This document shows positions 23,659-32,456 of a DNA stretch of 64,000 nt, piece by piece (position 1 is the first letter of the stretch; every line of letters begins with the position of its first letter). The DNA is from Bog-532 sp963720945 (GTDB lineage: Bacteria; Actinomycetota; Actinomycetes; Streptosporangiales; Streptosporangiaceae), in the NCBI GenBank assembly GCA_963720945.1, contig CAVRHH010000011.1, forward strand, positions 62,001 through 126,000, written 5' to 3'. The notes below the pieces were generated by a model. The model saw only the letters and a list, made by a program, of their open reading frames with translations. It was not told the origin of the DNA and searched no databases. Both the position numbers and the translations under genes were made by a program.

Positions 23659-24606
23659 TCAGCCGGCCACCGGCGGCCAGGTGACGCCGGTGATGGCCTG
23701 GACGTCCCCGGGGCGCGGCATCGCGTCCTGCGTGCCGCGCATGGTCGCAGCGACGGCGGCGGCGGCGCAGGCCGCCCGGACTGCGGCGGCGGCCGGCGCG
23801 CCCAGGCCCAGGGCGACGGCCAGCGCCCCGGCAAACGTGTCCCCGGCGCCCACGCTGTCCACCGCGTGGACCGGAAAGCCGGGCACCACGTCGTCGCCGT
23901 CCGGCCCGGCGAAGGCCGCGCCTTCCGCCCCGGCCGTGACGACGGCGTGAACCGCCAGATCAGTCAGGGCGATCGCGGCGATGCGAGCCCCGGCCAGGCC
24001 GGCCACCGGCCGGCCGAGTACCGCGGATGCCTCGGATTCGTTCACCACCAGCCAGTCCACCCCGCCCACGGGGCTGGATAGCAGGCCGGCCGCGCCGGGC
24101 GGAGCGGGAGCCAGGTTGAGCAGGCAGGCGACGGGCCCGGCGCGGGCCCGGGCCAGGGCGGCGGCGATCGCCGGAACCGGGATCTCCGCCGAGATCATGA
24201 GCACGTCAGCGGGCCGGGCGAAGGCGGCGGCGACGTCCCGCTCAGCCACGGACTCGTTGGCCCCGGGGGCCACGGTGATCGTGTTCTCGCCATCCGGGCC
24301 GACGGTGATCAGGGCGAGCCCGGAGGCCACCCCGGGAACCACGCGGACGGCGGTGACGTCCACCGCTTCGGCACCCAGCGTGGCGGTCAGCCGGCCGCCG
24401 AAGTCGTCGTCACCGACACAGCCGGCCATCCGGACCTGGGCGCCGAGCCGGGCCGCCGCGACGGCCTGGTTGCCGCCCTTGCCGCCGGGGGCGAACCGGG
24501 CGGCGGAACCGAGGACGGTCGCGCCCGGACGGGGCAGCTGCGGCACGGTCACGGAGATGTCCATGTTCATGCTGCCCAGCACGGTCACTCGTGGCGTCGC
24601 CGTCAT
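23659..24606 (-). CDS. rbsK: ribokinase / PfkB-family sugar kinase
   Basis: A 315-residue PfkB-family kinase. The N-terminus VTVLGSMNMDISVTVPQLPR, the signature GGKGGNQAVAAARLGAQVRM and the catalytic motif VDSVGAGDTFAGALAVAL (Asp as base) match ribokinases, as does the late segment GTQDAMPRPGDV. Ribokinase phosphorylates D-ribose at O5. No ribose transporter is beside it, so the true substrate could be another pentose or deoxynucleoside. It stands alone between the CHAD and efflux genes. Confidence 0.82.
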   Translation of the reverse strand: MTATPRVTVLGSMNMDISVTVPQLPRPGATVLGSAARFAPGGKGGNQAVAAARLGAQVRMAGCVGDDDFGGRLTATLGAEAVDVTAVRVVPGVASGLALITVGPDGENTITVAPGANESVAERDVAAAFARPADVLMISAEIPVPAIAAALARARAGPVACLLNLAPAPPGAAGLLSSPVGGVDWLVVNESEASAVLGRPVAGLAGARIAAIALTDLAVHAVVTAGAEGAAFAGPDGDDVVPGFPVHAVDSVGAGDTFAGALAVALGLGAPAAAAVRAACAAAAVAATMRGTQDAMPRPGDVQAITGVTWPPVAG

Positions 24607-24770
24607 CTGCGCTCCTGCCCGTCAGCCCGCTGGCCGGGCCACGCCCGCTGGTGGCGGCGCCTGCCGCGGTCCCGTTCGGCTACCGCCGTGCGTACCCCGC
24701 CGGCCCGGGGCGGAGCCCGCACAAGTCCCGTTCGGCTAAATCGGCGGTCGCCAGGTGCGGTGCGCGCTGC

Positions 24771-26534
24771 TCAGCGGTTCTGTACCAGCGCGTCGCCCGC
24801 GCGGCTGGCCCGCCAGGCGAGCAGCATAGCGAGCGCGGAGGCGATCGCGCCGGTGAGCATCGCCGCGCGATCGCCCGTCACGCCGGACCCGGCGCCCCGC
24901 CCGATGCCGACGGCCACCGCCGGCAGCAGGGCAGCGCCAATGGCCGCGCCGATCTGACGGCTGGTGTTGATCATGCCACCGACGACCCCCTGGTCGCTGT
25001 CGGGCACGCCGCGGCTCGCGATGACGATCGAGCCGAAGGCGGTGCCCGCGGTGCCGAAACCGATCAGCATCACGGCCAGCAGCAACGGGCTGTACCCGGC
25101 CGCGGGCAGCTGCGTGAGCACGAGGAAGCCGGCGGCGCTGGCCGCGGCGGTCACGGCGAGCAGGCGGCGGACGCCGCCGAAGCGCGCCGCGAGCTGCGTG
25201 CCGTACATGCCGGCGGTGAAGCCCGCCATGCCCTGCGGGGCGATGGCCAGCCCGGCCACCAGCGGCGACTCGTGCAGGACCTGCTGGAAGTACAAGGACA
25301 GCACGAGCATCTCCCCGCCGTTCCAGAGGCCCATCAGCAGGGCCAGCGCGCTCCCCCGGCGCAGGCCCGCGTGCCGGAACATGCCCAGCCGGATGAGCGG
25401 CTCGGGGTGCCGGGCTTCGGCCAGCGCGAACGCGGCCCCCGCGACGATCGCCACCGCCGCCGCGGCCAGGACGGCCGGCGACAGCCAGCCGAACACGTCC
25501 CCCTCCGACACGGCGAACACGGCGAGCGCCACCGCGACGGTGATGAGCAGCGCGCCCCGCACGTCGAGCCGGTGCCCGGCGCGGGCGTCGCGGAGGTTGG
25601 CCGAGTGGCCGAGAAGCTTCGGTGCGGCGAAGGCGGCGATCAGGCCGACGGGGACGTTCACTAGGAACACCGCGCGCCAGCTGGTGAACTCGACGAGCAC
25701 CCCGCCCAGCACCTGCCCGGCCACGAAACCGAGCGACGCGGTGGCACCGTAGAGCCCGAGCGCGCGGGTACGCGTCCGTCCTTCGGGGAATCCGGTGGTA
25801 ATGAGGGACAGCGCGGCGGGCATGACGACGGCGGCGCCGGCCCCCTGGACCACGCGGGATGCGAGCAGCAGCACGGGGTCCTGGGCCAGGCCTCCGGACA
25901 GCGACGCGAGAGAGAAAGCGACGAGCCCGATCACGAACATCCGGCGGCGTCCCAGCATGTCGGCGGCCCGTCCGCCGAGAATCAGCAGGCCGCCGAAGGC
26001 GATGGCGTAGGCGGTGACCACCCAGTCCACGACCGACGGGGACAGCTGCAGCTCGCGCTCGATCGAGGGCAGCGCCACGTTCACGATGCTGAAGTCGAGG
26101 ACCATCATGAACGACGCCACCAGGATGAGGCCGAGCCGCAGGGCCCTCCGGCGCGGAGAGTCGCCGGCTGGCCGGTCCGCGGCGGTGTTGTGCGTGGCCG
26201 AGGTGGCGGCGGGCCCGGACGGTGCCGGGGCGGCGCTGGGCTCGGGGTGCCCGGATGAAGCGGGAGCGGCCGGGGCGTGGTCCGCTGGAATGCGGGCAGC
26301 CGGGATACGGTCAGCGTGTGCCGCTGGGAAGGGCCCCGTGTCCCGGGCCGTGCGGCCGGCGGTCCGCTCGGGGAACAGGCCGGTGCCGCGGATGCGGTGC
26401 AGCGCGTCCCGGCGCCAGGCCGGCGCGTGCCGGGAGGAGTGCACGGTGCGGGTTCGGGCCAATGATGCACGCGGAGGCGTTGATCGTGGTGACGGTGATC
26501 GGCTGGGCCTTTCCGGCATGCGTGAGGGTGGCAT
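24771..26534 (-). CDS. MFS drug-efflux transporter (DHA2, 14 TM)
   Basis: A long frame whose conserved part begins about 130 residues in: LGLILVASFMMVLDFSIVNV, ALPSIERELQLSPSVVDWVV and LILGGRAADMLGRRRMFVIG. The last carries the MFS motif A. Motif C-like GLYGATASLGFVAGQVLGGV follows, and there are about 14 hydrophobic segments in all. These match EmrB/QacA-type proton antiporters. The N-terminal 130 residues are Pro/Ser/Arg-rich and may not be translated; a later start near residue 120 is possible. A TetR gene is transcribed divergently 41 bp away and probably represses it. Confidence 0.82.
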   Translation of the reverse strand: MPPSRMPERPSRSPSPRSTPPRASLARTRTVHSSRHAPAWRRDALHRIRGTGLFPERTAGRTARDTGPFPAAHADRIPAARIPADHAPAAPASSGHPEPSAAPAPSGPAATSATHNTAADRPAGDSPRRRALRLGLILVASFMMVLDFSIVNVALPSIERELQLSPSVVDWVVTAYAIAFGGLLILGGRAADMLGRRRMFVIGLVAFSLASLSGGLAQDPVLLLASRVVQGAGAAVVMPAALSLITTGFPEGRTRTRALGLYGATASLGFVAGQVLGGVLVEFTSWRAVFLVNVPVGLIAAFAAPKLLGHSANLRDARAGHRLDVRGALLITVAVALAVFAVSEGDVFGWLSPAVLAAAAVAIVAGAAFALAEARHPEPLIRLGMFRHAGLRRGSALALLMGLWNGGEMLVLSLYFQQVLHESPLVAGLAIAPQGMAGFTAGMYGTQLAARFGGVRRLLAVTAAASAAGFLVLTQLPAAGYSPLLLAVMLIGFGTAGTAFGSIVIASRGVPDSDQGVVGGMINTSRQIGAAIGAALLPAVAVGIGRGAGSGVTGDRAAMLTGAIASALAMLLAWRASRAGDALVQNR

Positions 26535-26557
26535 GATGTCCTTCAGACAATCAAATA

Positions 26558-26574
26558 CGGAACGGTTCGTTTCG
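26558..26574. promoter_or_regulatory. TetR operator in the divergent intergenic region
   Basis: CGGAACG-GTT-CGTTTCG is an imperfect dyad (one mismatch) that ends one base before the TetR start codon. It lies in the 41-bp gap to the MFS gene. Its position would let the TetR protein repress both genes. Confidence 0.6.
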
Positions 26575-26575
26575 G

Positions 26576-27424
26576 ATGTCTAGTGGGCTGAACAGCGGGG
26601 GGCACGCGGGTATTCCGGCTGTTCCGGGCTCTCCAGGCCCGGCCGCGGCGGGCCCGGGCGGCCCGGCGGGGACAGGCGGGAGCGGGCCGGCGGGGACAGG
26701 CGGGAGCGGGCCGGCGGGGACAGGCGGGAGCGGGCCGGCGGGGACAGGCGGGAGCGGGCCGGCGGGGACAGGCGGGAGCGGGCCGGCGGGGACAGGCGGG
26801 CCGGCGGCCGGGGGCGCGTCGGCGGGGGCCGGGGGCGCGCCGCAGCGGGGGCGGCCACGGAGCGAGCAGGCTGATCGCGCGATCATGACGGCGGCGCTGG
26901 AACTGCTGGCCGAGCGAGGTGTCGCGGGCATGTCCATCGAGGAGGTGGCGTCGCGGGCGGGCGTCGGCAAAGCGACCATCTACCGGCGCTGGTCGTCGAA
27001 GGGTGCCCTCGCGCTCGACGCGTTCCTCGTGGAGTTCAAGCAGCAGCAGCCACTGCCCGATACCGGCACGCTCCGCGGCGATCTGCGAGCGGAACTGCGG
27101 GCGTGGATCACGGCGGTCACGCGGACCCCGGCCGGGCGGATACTGGGCGATCTCATCGGCGAGGCCCAGCACGACAAGGAACTGGCCGCGAGCTACCGGG
27201 AGCGCGTTCTCGAGCCGCTCCGCCAGCAGCACCGGATCATGCTTGACCGGGCGATCGCACGGGGCGAGATTCCGGCCGGGTCCGACCGTGAAGTCATCTT
27301 GGACCTGCTGTTCGGCGCGGCCCAGCATCGCCTGCTGCTGGGGCACCTGCCGCTGACGGATTGTTTCGTCCGCGAAGTCGTCGATGTGATCGTGGCCGGC
27401 CTGCAGGCACCCGCTTCTTCGTGA
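26576..27424 (+). CDS. TetR-family regulator with Gly/Pro repeat N-terminus
   Basis: A 282-residue regulator. The TetR helix-turn-helix starts only around residue 100: RGRPRSEQADRAIMTAALEL, LAERGVAGMSIEEVASRAGV and GKATIYRRWSSKGALALDA. The C-terminal domain is of the TetR_C type (VTRTPAGRILGDLIGEAQHD). The first 95 residues are a disordered Gly/Pro/Ala segment containing five copies of GTGGSGPA encoded by a 24-bp tandem repeat. It probably controls the divergent MFS pump through the palindrome between them. Confidence 0.85.
   Translation: MSSGLNSGGHAGIPAVPGSPGPAAAGPGGPAGTGGSGPAGTGGSGPAGTGGSGPAGTGGSGPAGTGGSGPAGTGGPAAGGASAGAGGAPQRGRPRSEQADRAIMTAALELLAERGVAGMSIEEVASRAGVGKATIYRRWSSKGALALDAFLVEFKQQQPLPDTGTLRGDLRAELRAWITAVTRTPAGRILGDLIGEAQHDKELAASYRERVLEPLRQQHRIMLDRAIARGEIPAGSDREVILDLLFGAAQHRLLLGHLPLTDCFVREVVDVIVAGLQAPASS
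26669..26800 (+). repeat. 24-bp in-frame tandem repeat in the TetR gene
   Basis: Five copies and a partial sixth of a 24-base unit encode GTGGSGPA each. Being a multiple of three, copy-number change keeps the frame, so the length of the N-terminal arm can vary between strains. Confidence 0.85.
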
Positions 27425-27446
27425 TTCTCCGGCCATGACGCCTTCC

Positions 27447-27542
27447 GGGTACCGCCGCGCGCTGACGGCGGGGTAGCGCCGCGCGCTCGCCGCCGGGTAG
27501 CGCCGCGCGCTCGCCGCCGGGTAGCGCCGCGCGCTCGCCGCC
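27447..27542. repeat. 24-bp tandem repeat, four copies, intergenic
   Basis: Four consecutive 24-base units beginning GGGTA start at 27447, 27471, 27495 and 27519. The first differs at a few positions and the last three are identical. They lie just after the TetR stop. The G/C-rich units can form stem-loops, so a role in transcript ending is possible. Confidence 0.8.
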
Positions 27543-27662
27543 GCGGCGGTGCGGCCCGGCCGGTGGTTGCTGGTCCCGCTGGGCGCCGGGGCCAGCGACG
27601 GGCACGTTTGGATATCCGTGGGCGAGGTAAGTTGCCCATACGGGATGCGAAGGGATGCCCCG

Positions 27663-28139
27663 ATGGGGAAGTTTGAACGGCAGCTCCGGGACCTGTTTTC
27701 TTCACTCCAGTCCACCTGGCGCAGACGCGCCCGCGGCGGCGCCGCCGGGCGGCCGGGCCATGGCGGGCGGCCCGGCCGGGATCCGGGGGATCTGCGCCGC
27801 ACCGAGGCTGCCCGCAAGGCAGAGGCCGCGTTCCACGACGTCCGGACGGGCGAAGCCGGCCGCCGGGCACAGGAGGCCGTACGCGACTTCCGGGACAGTG
27901 AGACGGCCCGCAAGGCGCAGGAAGCGGTCCGCGATCTGCGCGACAGCGACACGGCCCGCAAAGCGCAAGAGGCCGTACGCGACCTGCGCAACAGTGAAGC
28001 CGCGCAGAAGGCGCAGGCCACGATGCGGGAGTTCCGTGAGAGCGAGACCGGCCGCAAAGCCGAATCGACCATCCAGGAGGCCGAGGCGGCCGCCCGCGCC
28101 GCCTACCTGCGGCTCCGCCGTTCCATGGGTGACAAGTAG
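27663..28139 (+). CDS. 16-residue-repeat helical protein
   Basis: A 158-residue protein starting at ATG before GKFERQLRDLFSSLQSTW. After a basic Arg/Gly segment come about six repeats of 16 residues, of the form (E/D)TARKAQEAVRDLRDS. Each has Ala-Arg-Lys-Ala at the start and Arg-Asp-x-Arg-x-Ser at the end. The period is consistent with a continuous amphipathic helix carrying alternating charges. No membrane segment is present. I know no named family; a structural or filament-forming role is possible. Confidence 0.65.
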   Translation: MGKFERQLRDLFSSLQSTWRRRARGGAAGRPGHGGRPGRDPGDLRRTEAARKAEAAFHDVRTGEAGRRAQEAVRDFRDSETARKAQEAVRDLRDSDTARKAQEAVRDLRNSEAAQKAQATMREFRESETGRKAESTIQEAEAAARAAYLRLRRSMGDK

Positions 28140-28640
28140 GCCGCCATTGAGGCGGCCTCCGGCCGCGCCGCCCGGCGGGTCGTCGGTGATCGGCCCGTGA
28201 CGCGGCTCGCCAGGGGCGGCGGCTGGACGCGGCGCTTGGTCAAGGCCCTGGGCGGGAGCGCACCACCGTGGGATCAAGGCGTACCCGCGTGCCCGCGTAC
28301 CCGCGTACCCGGTGGCGGGACCACGCGATCATCTTCACCCTCAGTAATCATGCAACCGCACATTAACCCGCGTGATGTGTGACTTTTCCGGGAGTCACAA
28401 AGCGTTTCTGATGTTGTCGCCGCCGTTCAAGGAACGCTATAGCCAGCACGTATATGCTAATGGAACGGATAAGATGTCACTGATGTGTTACTTGCGGTGA
28501 TTTCGTTCTTGACGGGCCGAAAATGTGAGCGATAACATCATCAAAACTCACCAGTAGCTCCGGTACGCCACGTGCCTGGCCGAGCCAGCGCGCGACGGCA
28601 AGCCGTCCGCTGTGCTGCCGGTGGCAAAGGGAGGCGCGAG
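28140..28640. other. intergenic region upstream of the LacI gene
   Basis: It contains no convincing gene. The right half (from about 28370) is A/T-richer and holds the LacI promoter and operator described separately. Confidence 0.5.
28509..28538 (+). promoter_or_regulatory. lacI promoter with LacI-type operator
   Basis: A TTGACG -35 box (28509-28514) and a TAACAT -10 box (28533-28538) are 18 bp apart. The sequence TGTGAGCGATAACA (28524-28537) overlaps the -10 and differs at only two positions from the palindrome TGTTAGCGCTAACA inside araB. It also resembles the E. coli lac operator core. Autoregulation of the LacI gene is the simplest reading. Confidence 0.72.
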
Positions 28641-29768
28641 GTGACATCGTCACCGCGTAATCCGGGCAGGCCCGGCCAGGGTCAGGCGCGAGCCAAGGCA
28701 AGCACCGCCGGCCGCCGGGCCAGCGGTCCCGCCCGGCCACCGGTCATGGCCGACGTCGCTCAGCTCGCCGGAGTCTCCCACCAGACCGTCTCCCGCGTCC
28801 TCAACGACCACCCGAACGTGCGGCCGCACACCCGCGAGAAGGTCCTCGAGGCGATCCGGCAGCTGGCCTACCGGCCCAACGCCGCGGCCCGGGCTCTGGT
28901 CACCCGGCGCACGCACACGCTCGGCGTGATCGGGATCGACTCGCCCCTGTACGGCCCGGCCATGATGCTGAACGGGATTGAGCGTGCCGCTCAGCACGGG
29001 TACTTCGTCGTCATCGCGAGCCTGCCCGCCCTGGACCGCCGGTCGATGCTAGACACCGTGGACAGATTCCTCGGGCACGCGGTCGAGGGCATCATCGTCA
29101 TCGCGCCGCAGACCTCGGCGGTCGCGGCGCTCGGTCATGTTCCGGCCGACCTGCCGCTGGTCGCTGTCGGCTGCGGGACCCGGGCGCCCCTCACGTCGAT
29201 CGCGGTGGACAACGCGGGCGGGGCGGCCCAGGCCACCCGCTACCTCCTCAGCCTGGGCCACGAGACCGTCCATCACGTGGCGGGCCCCGGCACCTGGCTG
29301 GACTCCCGCGAGCGCATTGACGGGTGGCGGGCGGCGCTGAACGAGGCCGGGGCCCGGGAGCCGGAGGTCATCTCCGGCGACTGGTCGGCACGCTCCGGCT
29401 ATGAGATCGGGCAGAAGCTGGCCGCCAAAGAGGACGTCACCGCCGTTTTCTGCGCCAACGACACCCTCGCCCTCGGGCTGATCCGGGCGCTGACCGAACG
29501 CGGCCGCCGCGTGCCGGACGACATCAGCGTGGTCGGATTCGACGATGTGCCCGAGGCCGGGTACTTCCTGCCGCCGCTCACGACGGTCCGGCAGGATTTC
29601 GGGGAGGTTGGCCGCCTGGCGCTGAGCGCGCTGGTCGACCGGATCGCCAGCGGTCCCGGACCCGGTGTCCACCTCGCCGTGCCGCCCGAGCTGGTGGTGC
29701 GCGCCAGCGCCGCGCCACCGGGCGGCCCGTCCCGCCGGGGCCGGCCAGGACCGGCACCGGGAAGATAA
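28641..29768 (+). CDS. LacI-family regulator of the arabinose genes
   Basis: A 375-residue regulator starting at a GTG with a GGGAGG ribosome site. The N-terminal helix-turn-helix is VMADVAQLAGVSHQTVSRVL, followed by the hinge helix region RPNAAARALVTRR. The periplasmic-binding-protein-like sensor domain has LGVIGIDSPLYGPAMML, ITSIAVDN-type residues and the final VVGFDDVPEAGYFLPPLTTV. It lies directly upstream of araB in the same direction. Both its own promoter and the araB start carry the same operator motif. Confidence 0.88.
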   Translation: MTSSPRNPGRPGQGQARAKASTAGRRASGPARPPVMADVAQLAGVSHQTVSRVLNDHPNVRPHTREKVLEAIRQLAYRPNAAARALVTRRTHTLGVIGIDSPLYGPAMMLNGIERAAQHGYFVVIASLPALDRRSMLDTVDRFLGHAVEGIIVIAPQTSAVAALGHVPADLPLVAVGCGTRAPLTSIAVDNAGGAAQATRYLLSLGHETVHHVAGPGTWLDSRERIDGWRAALNEAGAREPEVISGDWSARSGYEIGQKLAAKEDVTAVFCANDTLALGLIRALTERGRRVPDDISVVGFDDVPEAGYFLPPLTTVRQDFGEVGRLALSALVDRIASGPGPGVHLAVPPELVVRASAAPPGGPSRRGRPGPAPGR

Positions 29769-29899
29769 TCAGCGGGGCTGACACGCGCAGACGCGAGGCT
29801 GGGCAAGAATTACCGGGGCCACGGCGGGGAAGATCAAGCCAGGGGCTCCAGCCGCGGAACGGAAACCGAAGGACGGAAGCGCCGTCATGGGAGGCAGAC

Positions 29900-31648
29900 A
29901 TGGTTGTTAGCGCTAACAACAACGGCGACCGGTATGTCGTGGGCGTGGATTACGGCACCCTGTCCGGGCGCGCGCTCGTCGTCCGGGTCAGCGACGGGAC
30001 GGAAGCCGGCACCGCGGTCCACGAATACCGGCACGGCGTGATGGACCGCGAGCTGGCCGCCACCGGCGAGCCGCTGCCGCCCGACTGGGCCCTGCAGGAT
30101 CCGGCCGACTACCTGGCCGTGCTCCGGACGGCGGTTCCCGAGGCCATCCGGGACGCGGGCATCGACCCAGCCGCGGTGATCGGCATCGCGACCGACTTCA
30201 CCGCGTGCACGGTGCTGCCCGCCACCGCGGACGGCACGCCGCTGTGCACGCTCCCCGGCCTGGAGGGCCGCCCGCACGCCTATCCCAAGTTGTGGAAACA
30301 CCACGCGGCCCAGCCGCACGCGGACCGGATCAACGCGCTGGCCCACGAGCGGAAGGAACCGTGGATCGCGCGTTACGGCGGCAAGATCTCCTCGGAATGG
30401 CAGTACGCCAAGGCGCTGCAGCTGCTGGAGGAGGACCCCGAGCTGTACGCACGCGCCGAACGCTGGATCGAGGCCGCCGACTGGATCATCTGGCAGCTCA
30501 CCGGGTCCGAGACGCGCAACGCCTGCACCGCGGGTTACAAGGGCATCTGGCAGGACGGGCACTACCCGTCGCGGGAGTTCCTGGCCGCGCTCAACCCGGA
30601 GTTCGCGGGCTTCACTAGCAAGCTGGAACACCCGATCTCCGAGCTGGGGACCCGGGCCGGGTCGCTGACCGCGGGCGCCGCGGAATGGACCGGTCTGCCC
30701 GAGGGCATCGCGGTCGCCGTCGGGAACGTCGACGCGCACGTCACCGCGCCCGCCTCGGGCGCCGTCGGGCCGGGCCAGATGGTCCTCATCATGGGCACGT
30801 CCACCTGCCACGTGATGAACAGCGCGGATCTGGCCGAGATCCCCGGCATGTGCGGGGTGGTCGACGGCGGCATCATCGCCGGCCAGTGGGGCTACGAAGC
30901 CGGGCAGAGCAGTGTCGGCGACATCTTCGCCTGGTTCACCGAGAGCGCCGTGCCCGGCTCGTACCGGGACGAGGCGTCGGTGCGCGGCATCTCCGTGCAC
31001 GACCTGCTCACCGAGGAAGCAGCGGCCCAGCCGGCCGGGGCGCACGGGCTGGTCGCGCTGGACTGGCTCGGCGGCAACCGGTCGGTGCTCGTCGACCACC
31101 ACCTCTCCGGCGCCATCGTCGGGCTCACGCTCGCCACCCGGCCGGCCGAGATCTACCGCGCGCTGCTGGAGGCGACCGCGTTCGGGACGCGGGTCATCAT
31201 CGAATCGTTCGGCGCGGCGGGAGTCGCGGTCACGGAGCTGATCGTGGCCGGCGGCCTGCTCAAGAACGACCTGCTGATGCAGATCTACGCGGACGTCATG
31301 CGCCGCCCGCTCGGCGTGATCGCCTCCGATCAGGGCCCGGCGCTGGGCTCGGCCATCCACGCGGCGGTAGCGGCCGGCGCCTACCCGGACGTGCCGGCCG
31401 CGGCGCAGGCCATGGGGAAGGTCCGGCGCGAGGTCTACCAGCCCGACCCGGCGAACGCCGCCGTGTACGACGAGCTGTACGCGGAGTACGTCACGCTGCA
31501 CGACTACTTCGGCCGGGGCGGCAACGACAGCATGCACCGGCTGCGCGGACTGCGCGACCGGGTACTCGGCTCGCGCGCCGTTGATCCCGATCCTGATATC
31601 GGCGACACCACATCCGCGTCGCTGGACGACGAAATGGGAGGTTCCTGA
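29900..31648 (+). CDS. araB: L-ribulokinase
   Basis: A 582-residue FGGY-family kinase. The N-terminal ATPase motif is VVGVDYGTLSGRALVVRV, and the ribulokinase-type loop GIATDFTACTVLP follows. The middle has KISSEWQYAKALQLLEED, and the second FGGY domain has QSSVGDIFAWF and VAGGLLKNDLLMQIYADVM. It phosphorylates L-ribulose to L-ribulose 5-phosphate. Codons 2-7 contain the palindromic operator, giving the odd N-terminus MVVSANNN. Its stop overlaps the araD start by one base (TGATG). Confidence 0.92.
   Translation: MVVSANNNGDRYVVGVDYGTLSGRALVVRVSDGTEAGTAVHEYRHGVMDRELAATGEPLPPDWALQDPADYLAVLRTAVPEAIRDAGIDPAAVIGIATDFTACTVLPATADGTPLCTLPGLEGRPHAYPKLWKHHAAQPHADRINALAHERKEPWIARYGGKISSEWQYAKALQLLEEDPELYARAERWIEAADWIIWQLTGSETRNACTAGYKGIWQDGHYPSREFLAALNPEFAGFTSKLEHPISELGTRAGSLTAGAAEWTGLPEGIAVAVGNVDAHVTAPASGAVGPGQMVLIMGTSTCHVMNSADLAEIPGMCGVVDGGIIAGQWGYEAGQSSVGDIFAWFTESAVPGSYRDEASVRGISVHDLLTEEAAAQPAGAHGLVALDWLGGNRSVLVDHHLSGAIVGLTLATRPAEIYRALLEATAFGTRVIIESFGAAGVAVTELIVAGGLLKNDLLMQIYADVMRRPLGVIASDQGPALGSAIHAAVAAGAYPDVPAAAQAMGKVRREVYQPDPANAAVYDELYAEYVTLHDYFGRGGNDSMHRLRGLRDRVLGSRAVDPDPDIGDTTSASLDDEMGGS
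29904..29919. promoter_or_regulatory. LacI operator inside the first codons of araB
   Basis: TTGTTAGCGCTAACAA is a perfect 16-bp palindrome of the LacI/GalR type with the central CG. It covers codons 2-7 of araB. It matches the site overlapping the lacI promoter, so the same regulator should bind both. Bound protein here would act as a roadblock or block a short-leader promoter. Confidence 0.85.
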
Positions 31649-32334
31649 TGAGCGTGGCCGAGGACGGCCTGCCGGTCACCGAGCTCGTGGCCGAGCTGCG
31701 CGAGATCGTCTCCGACCTGCACGCCGAACTGCCGCGTAACGGGCTGGTCGCCTGGACGTCGGGGAACGTGTCGGCGCGGGTCCCCGGCGCCGACCTCATG
31801 GTCATCAAGCCGAGCGGCATCGGGTACGACGACCTGACGCCCGAATCGATGGTCGTCTGCGACCTGGATGGCAACCCGGTCGGCGACGGGTACACCCCGT
31901 CCAGCGACACCGCCACGCACGCCTACATCTACCGCCACATGCCCGAAGTCGGGGGCATCGTGCACACGCACTCGACCTACGCGACCGCCTGGGCCGCGCT
32001 CGGTGAGCCGATCCCCTGCGTGATCACGGCGATGGCGGACGAGTTCGGCGGGGAGATCCCGATCGGCCCGTTCGCGCTGATCGGCAGCGACGAGATCGGG
32101 CGCGGTGTGGTGGCCACGCTGGCCGGCCACCGCTCCCCCGCCGTCCTGATGCGCAGCCACGGCGTCTTCACGATCGGGCCCGCCGTCCGGGACGCCGTCA
32201 AGGCCGCCATCATGTGCGAGGACGTGGCCCGTACCGTGCACGCCGCGCGCCTGCTGGGCCCCCTCGAGCCGCTCCCCCCGGACCAGGTGAACGCGCTGCA
32301 CAAACGCTACAAGGAGCATTACGGCCAGCACTGA
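31648..32334 (+). CDS. araD: L-ribulose-5-phosphate 4-epimerase
   Basis: A 228-residue class II aldolase-family protein. The motifs are TSGNVSARVPGADLMVIKPS (phosphate-binding), GYTPSSDTATHAYIYRHM, and GIVHTHSTYATAWAALG with the two zinc-binding His. A third His lies in MRSHGVFTIG. It converts L-ribulose 5-phosphate to D-xylulose 5-phosphate. It is translationally coupled to araB. The araA gene follows after 120 bp that contain a short duplicated piece of its 3' end (GGCCAGCACTGAGC twice). Confidence 0.9.
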   Translation: MSVAEDGLPVTELVAELREIVSDLHAELPRNGLVAWTSGNVSARVPGADLMVIKPSGIGYDDLTPESMVVCDLDGNPVGDGYTPSSDTATHAYIYRHMPEVGGIVHTHSTYATAWAALGEPIPCVITAMADEFGGEIPIGPFALIGSDEIGRGVVATLAGHRSPAVLMRSHGVFTIGPAVRDAVKAAIMCEDVARTVHAARLLGPLEPLPPDQVNALHKRYKEHYGQH

Positions 32335-32456
32335 GCGGCCGCGCGGCGGCTTATCCGACGCGCGCGCTCCGGCCAGCACTGAGCTGCGCCGCGCGCTGAC
32401 CTCTGGAGGCCGGCCCTGAGCCCGGGGACCAGGCCCGAACCGAGAAGGAGCTTGCC

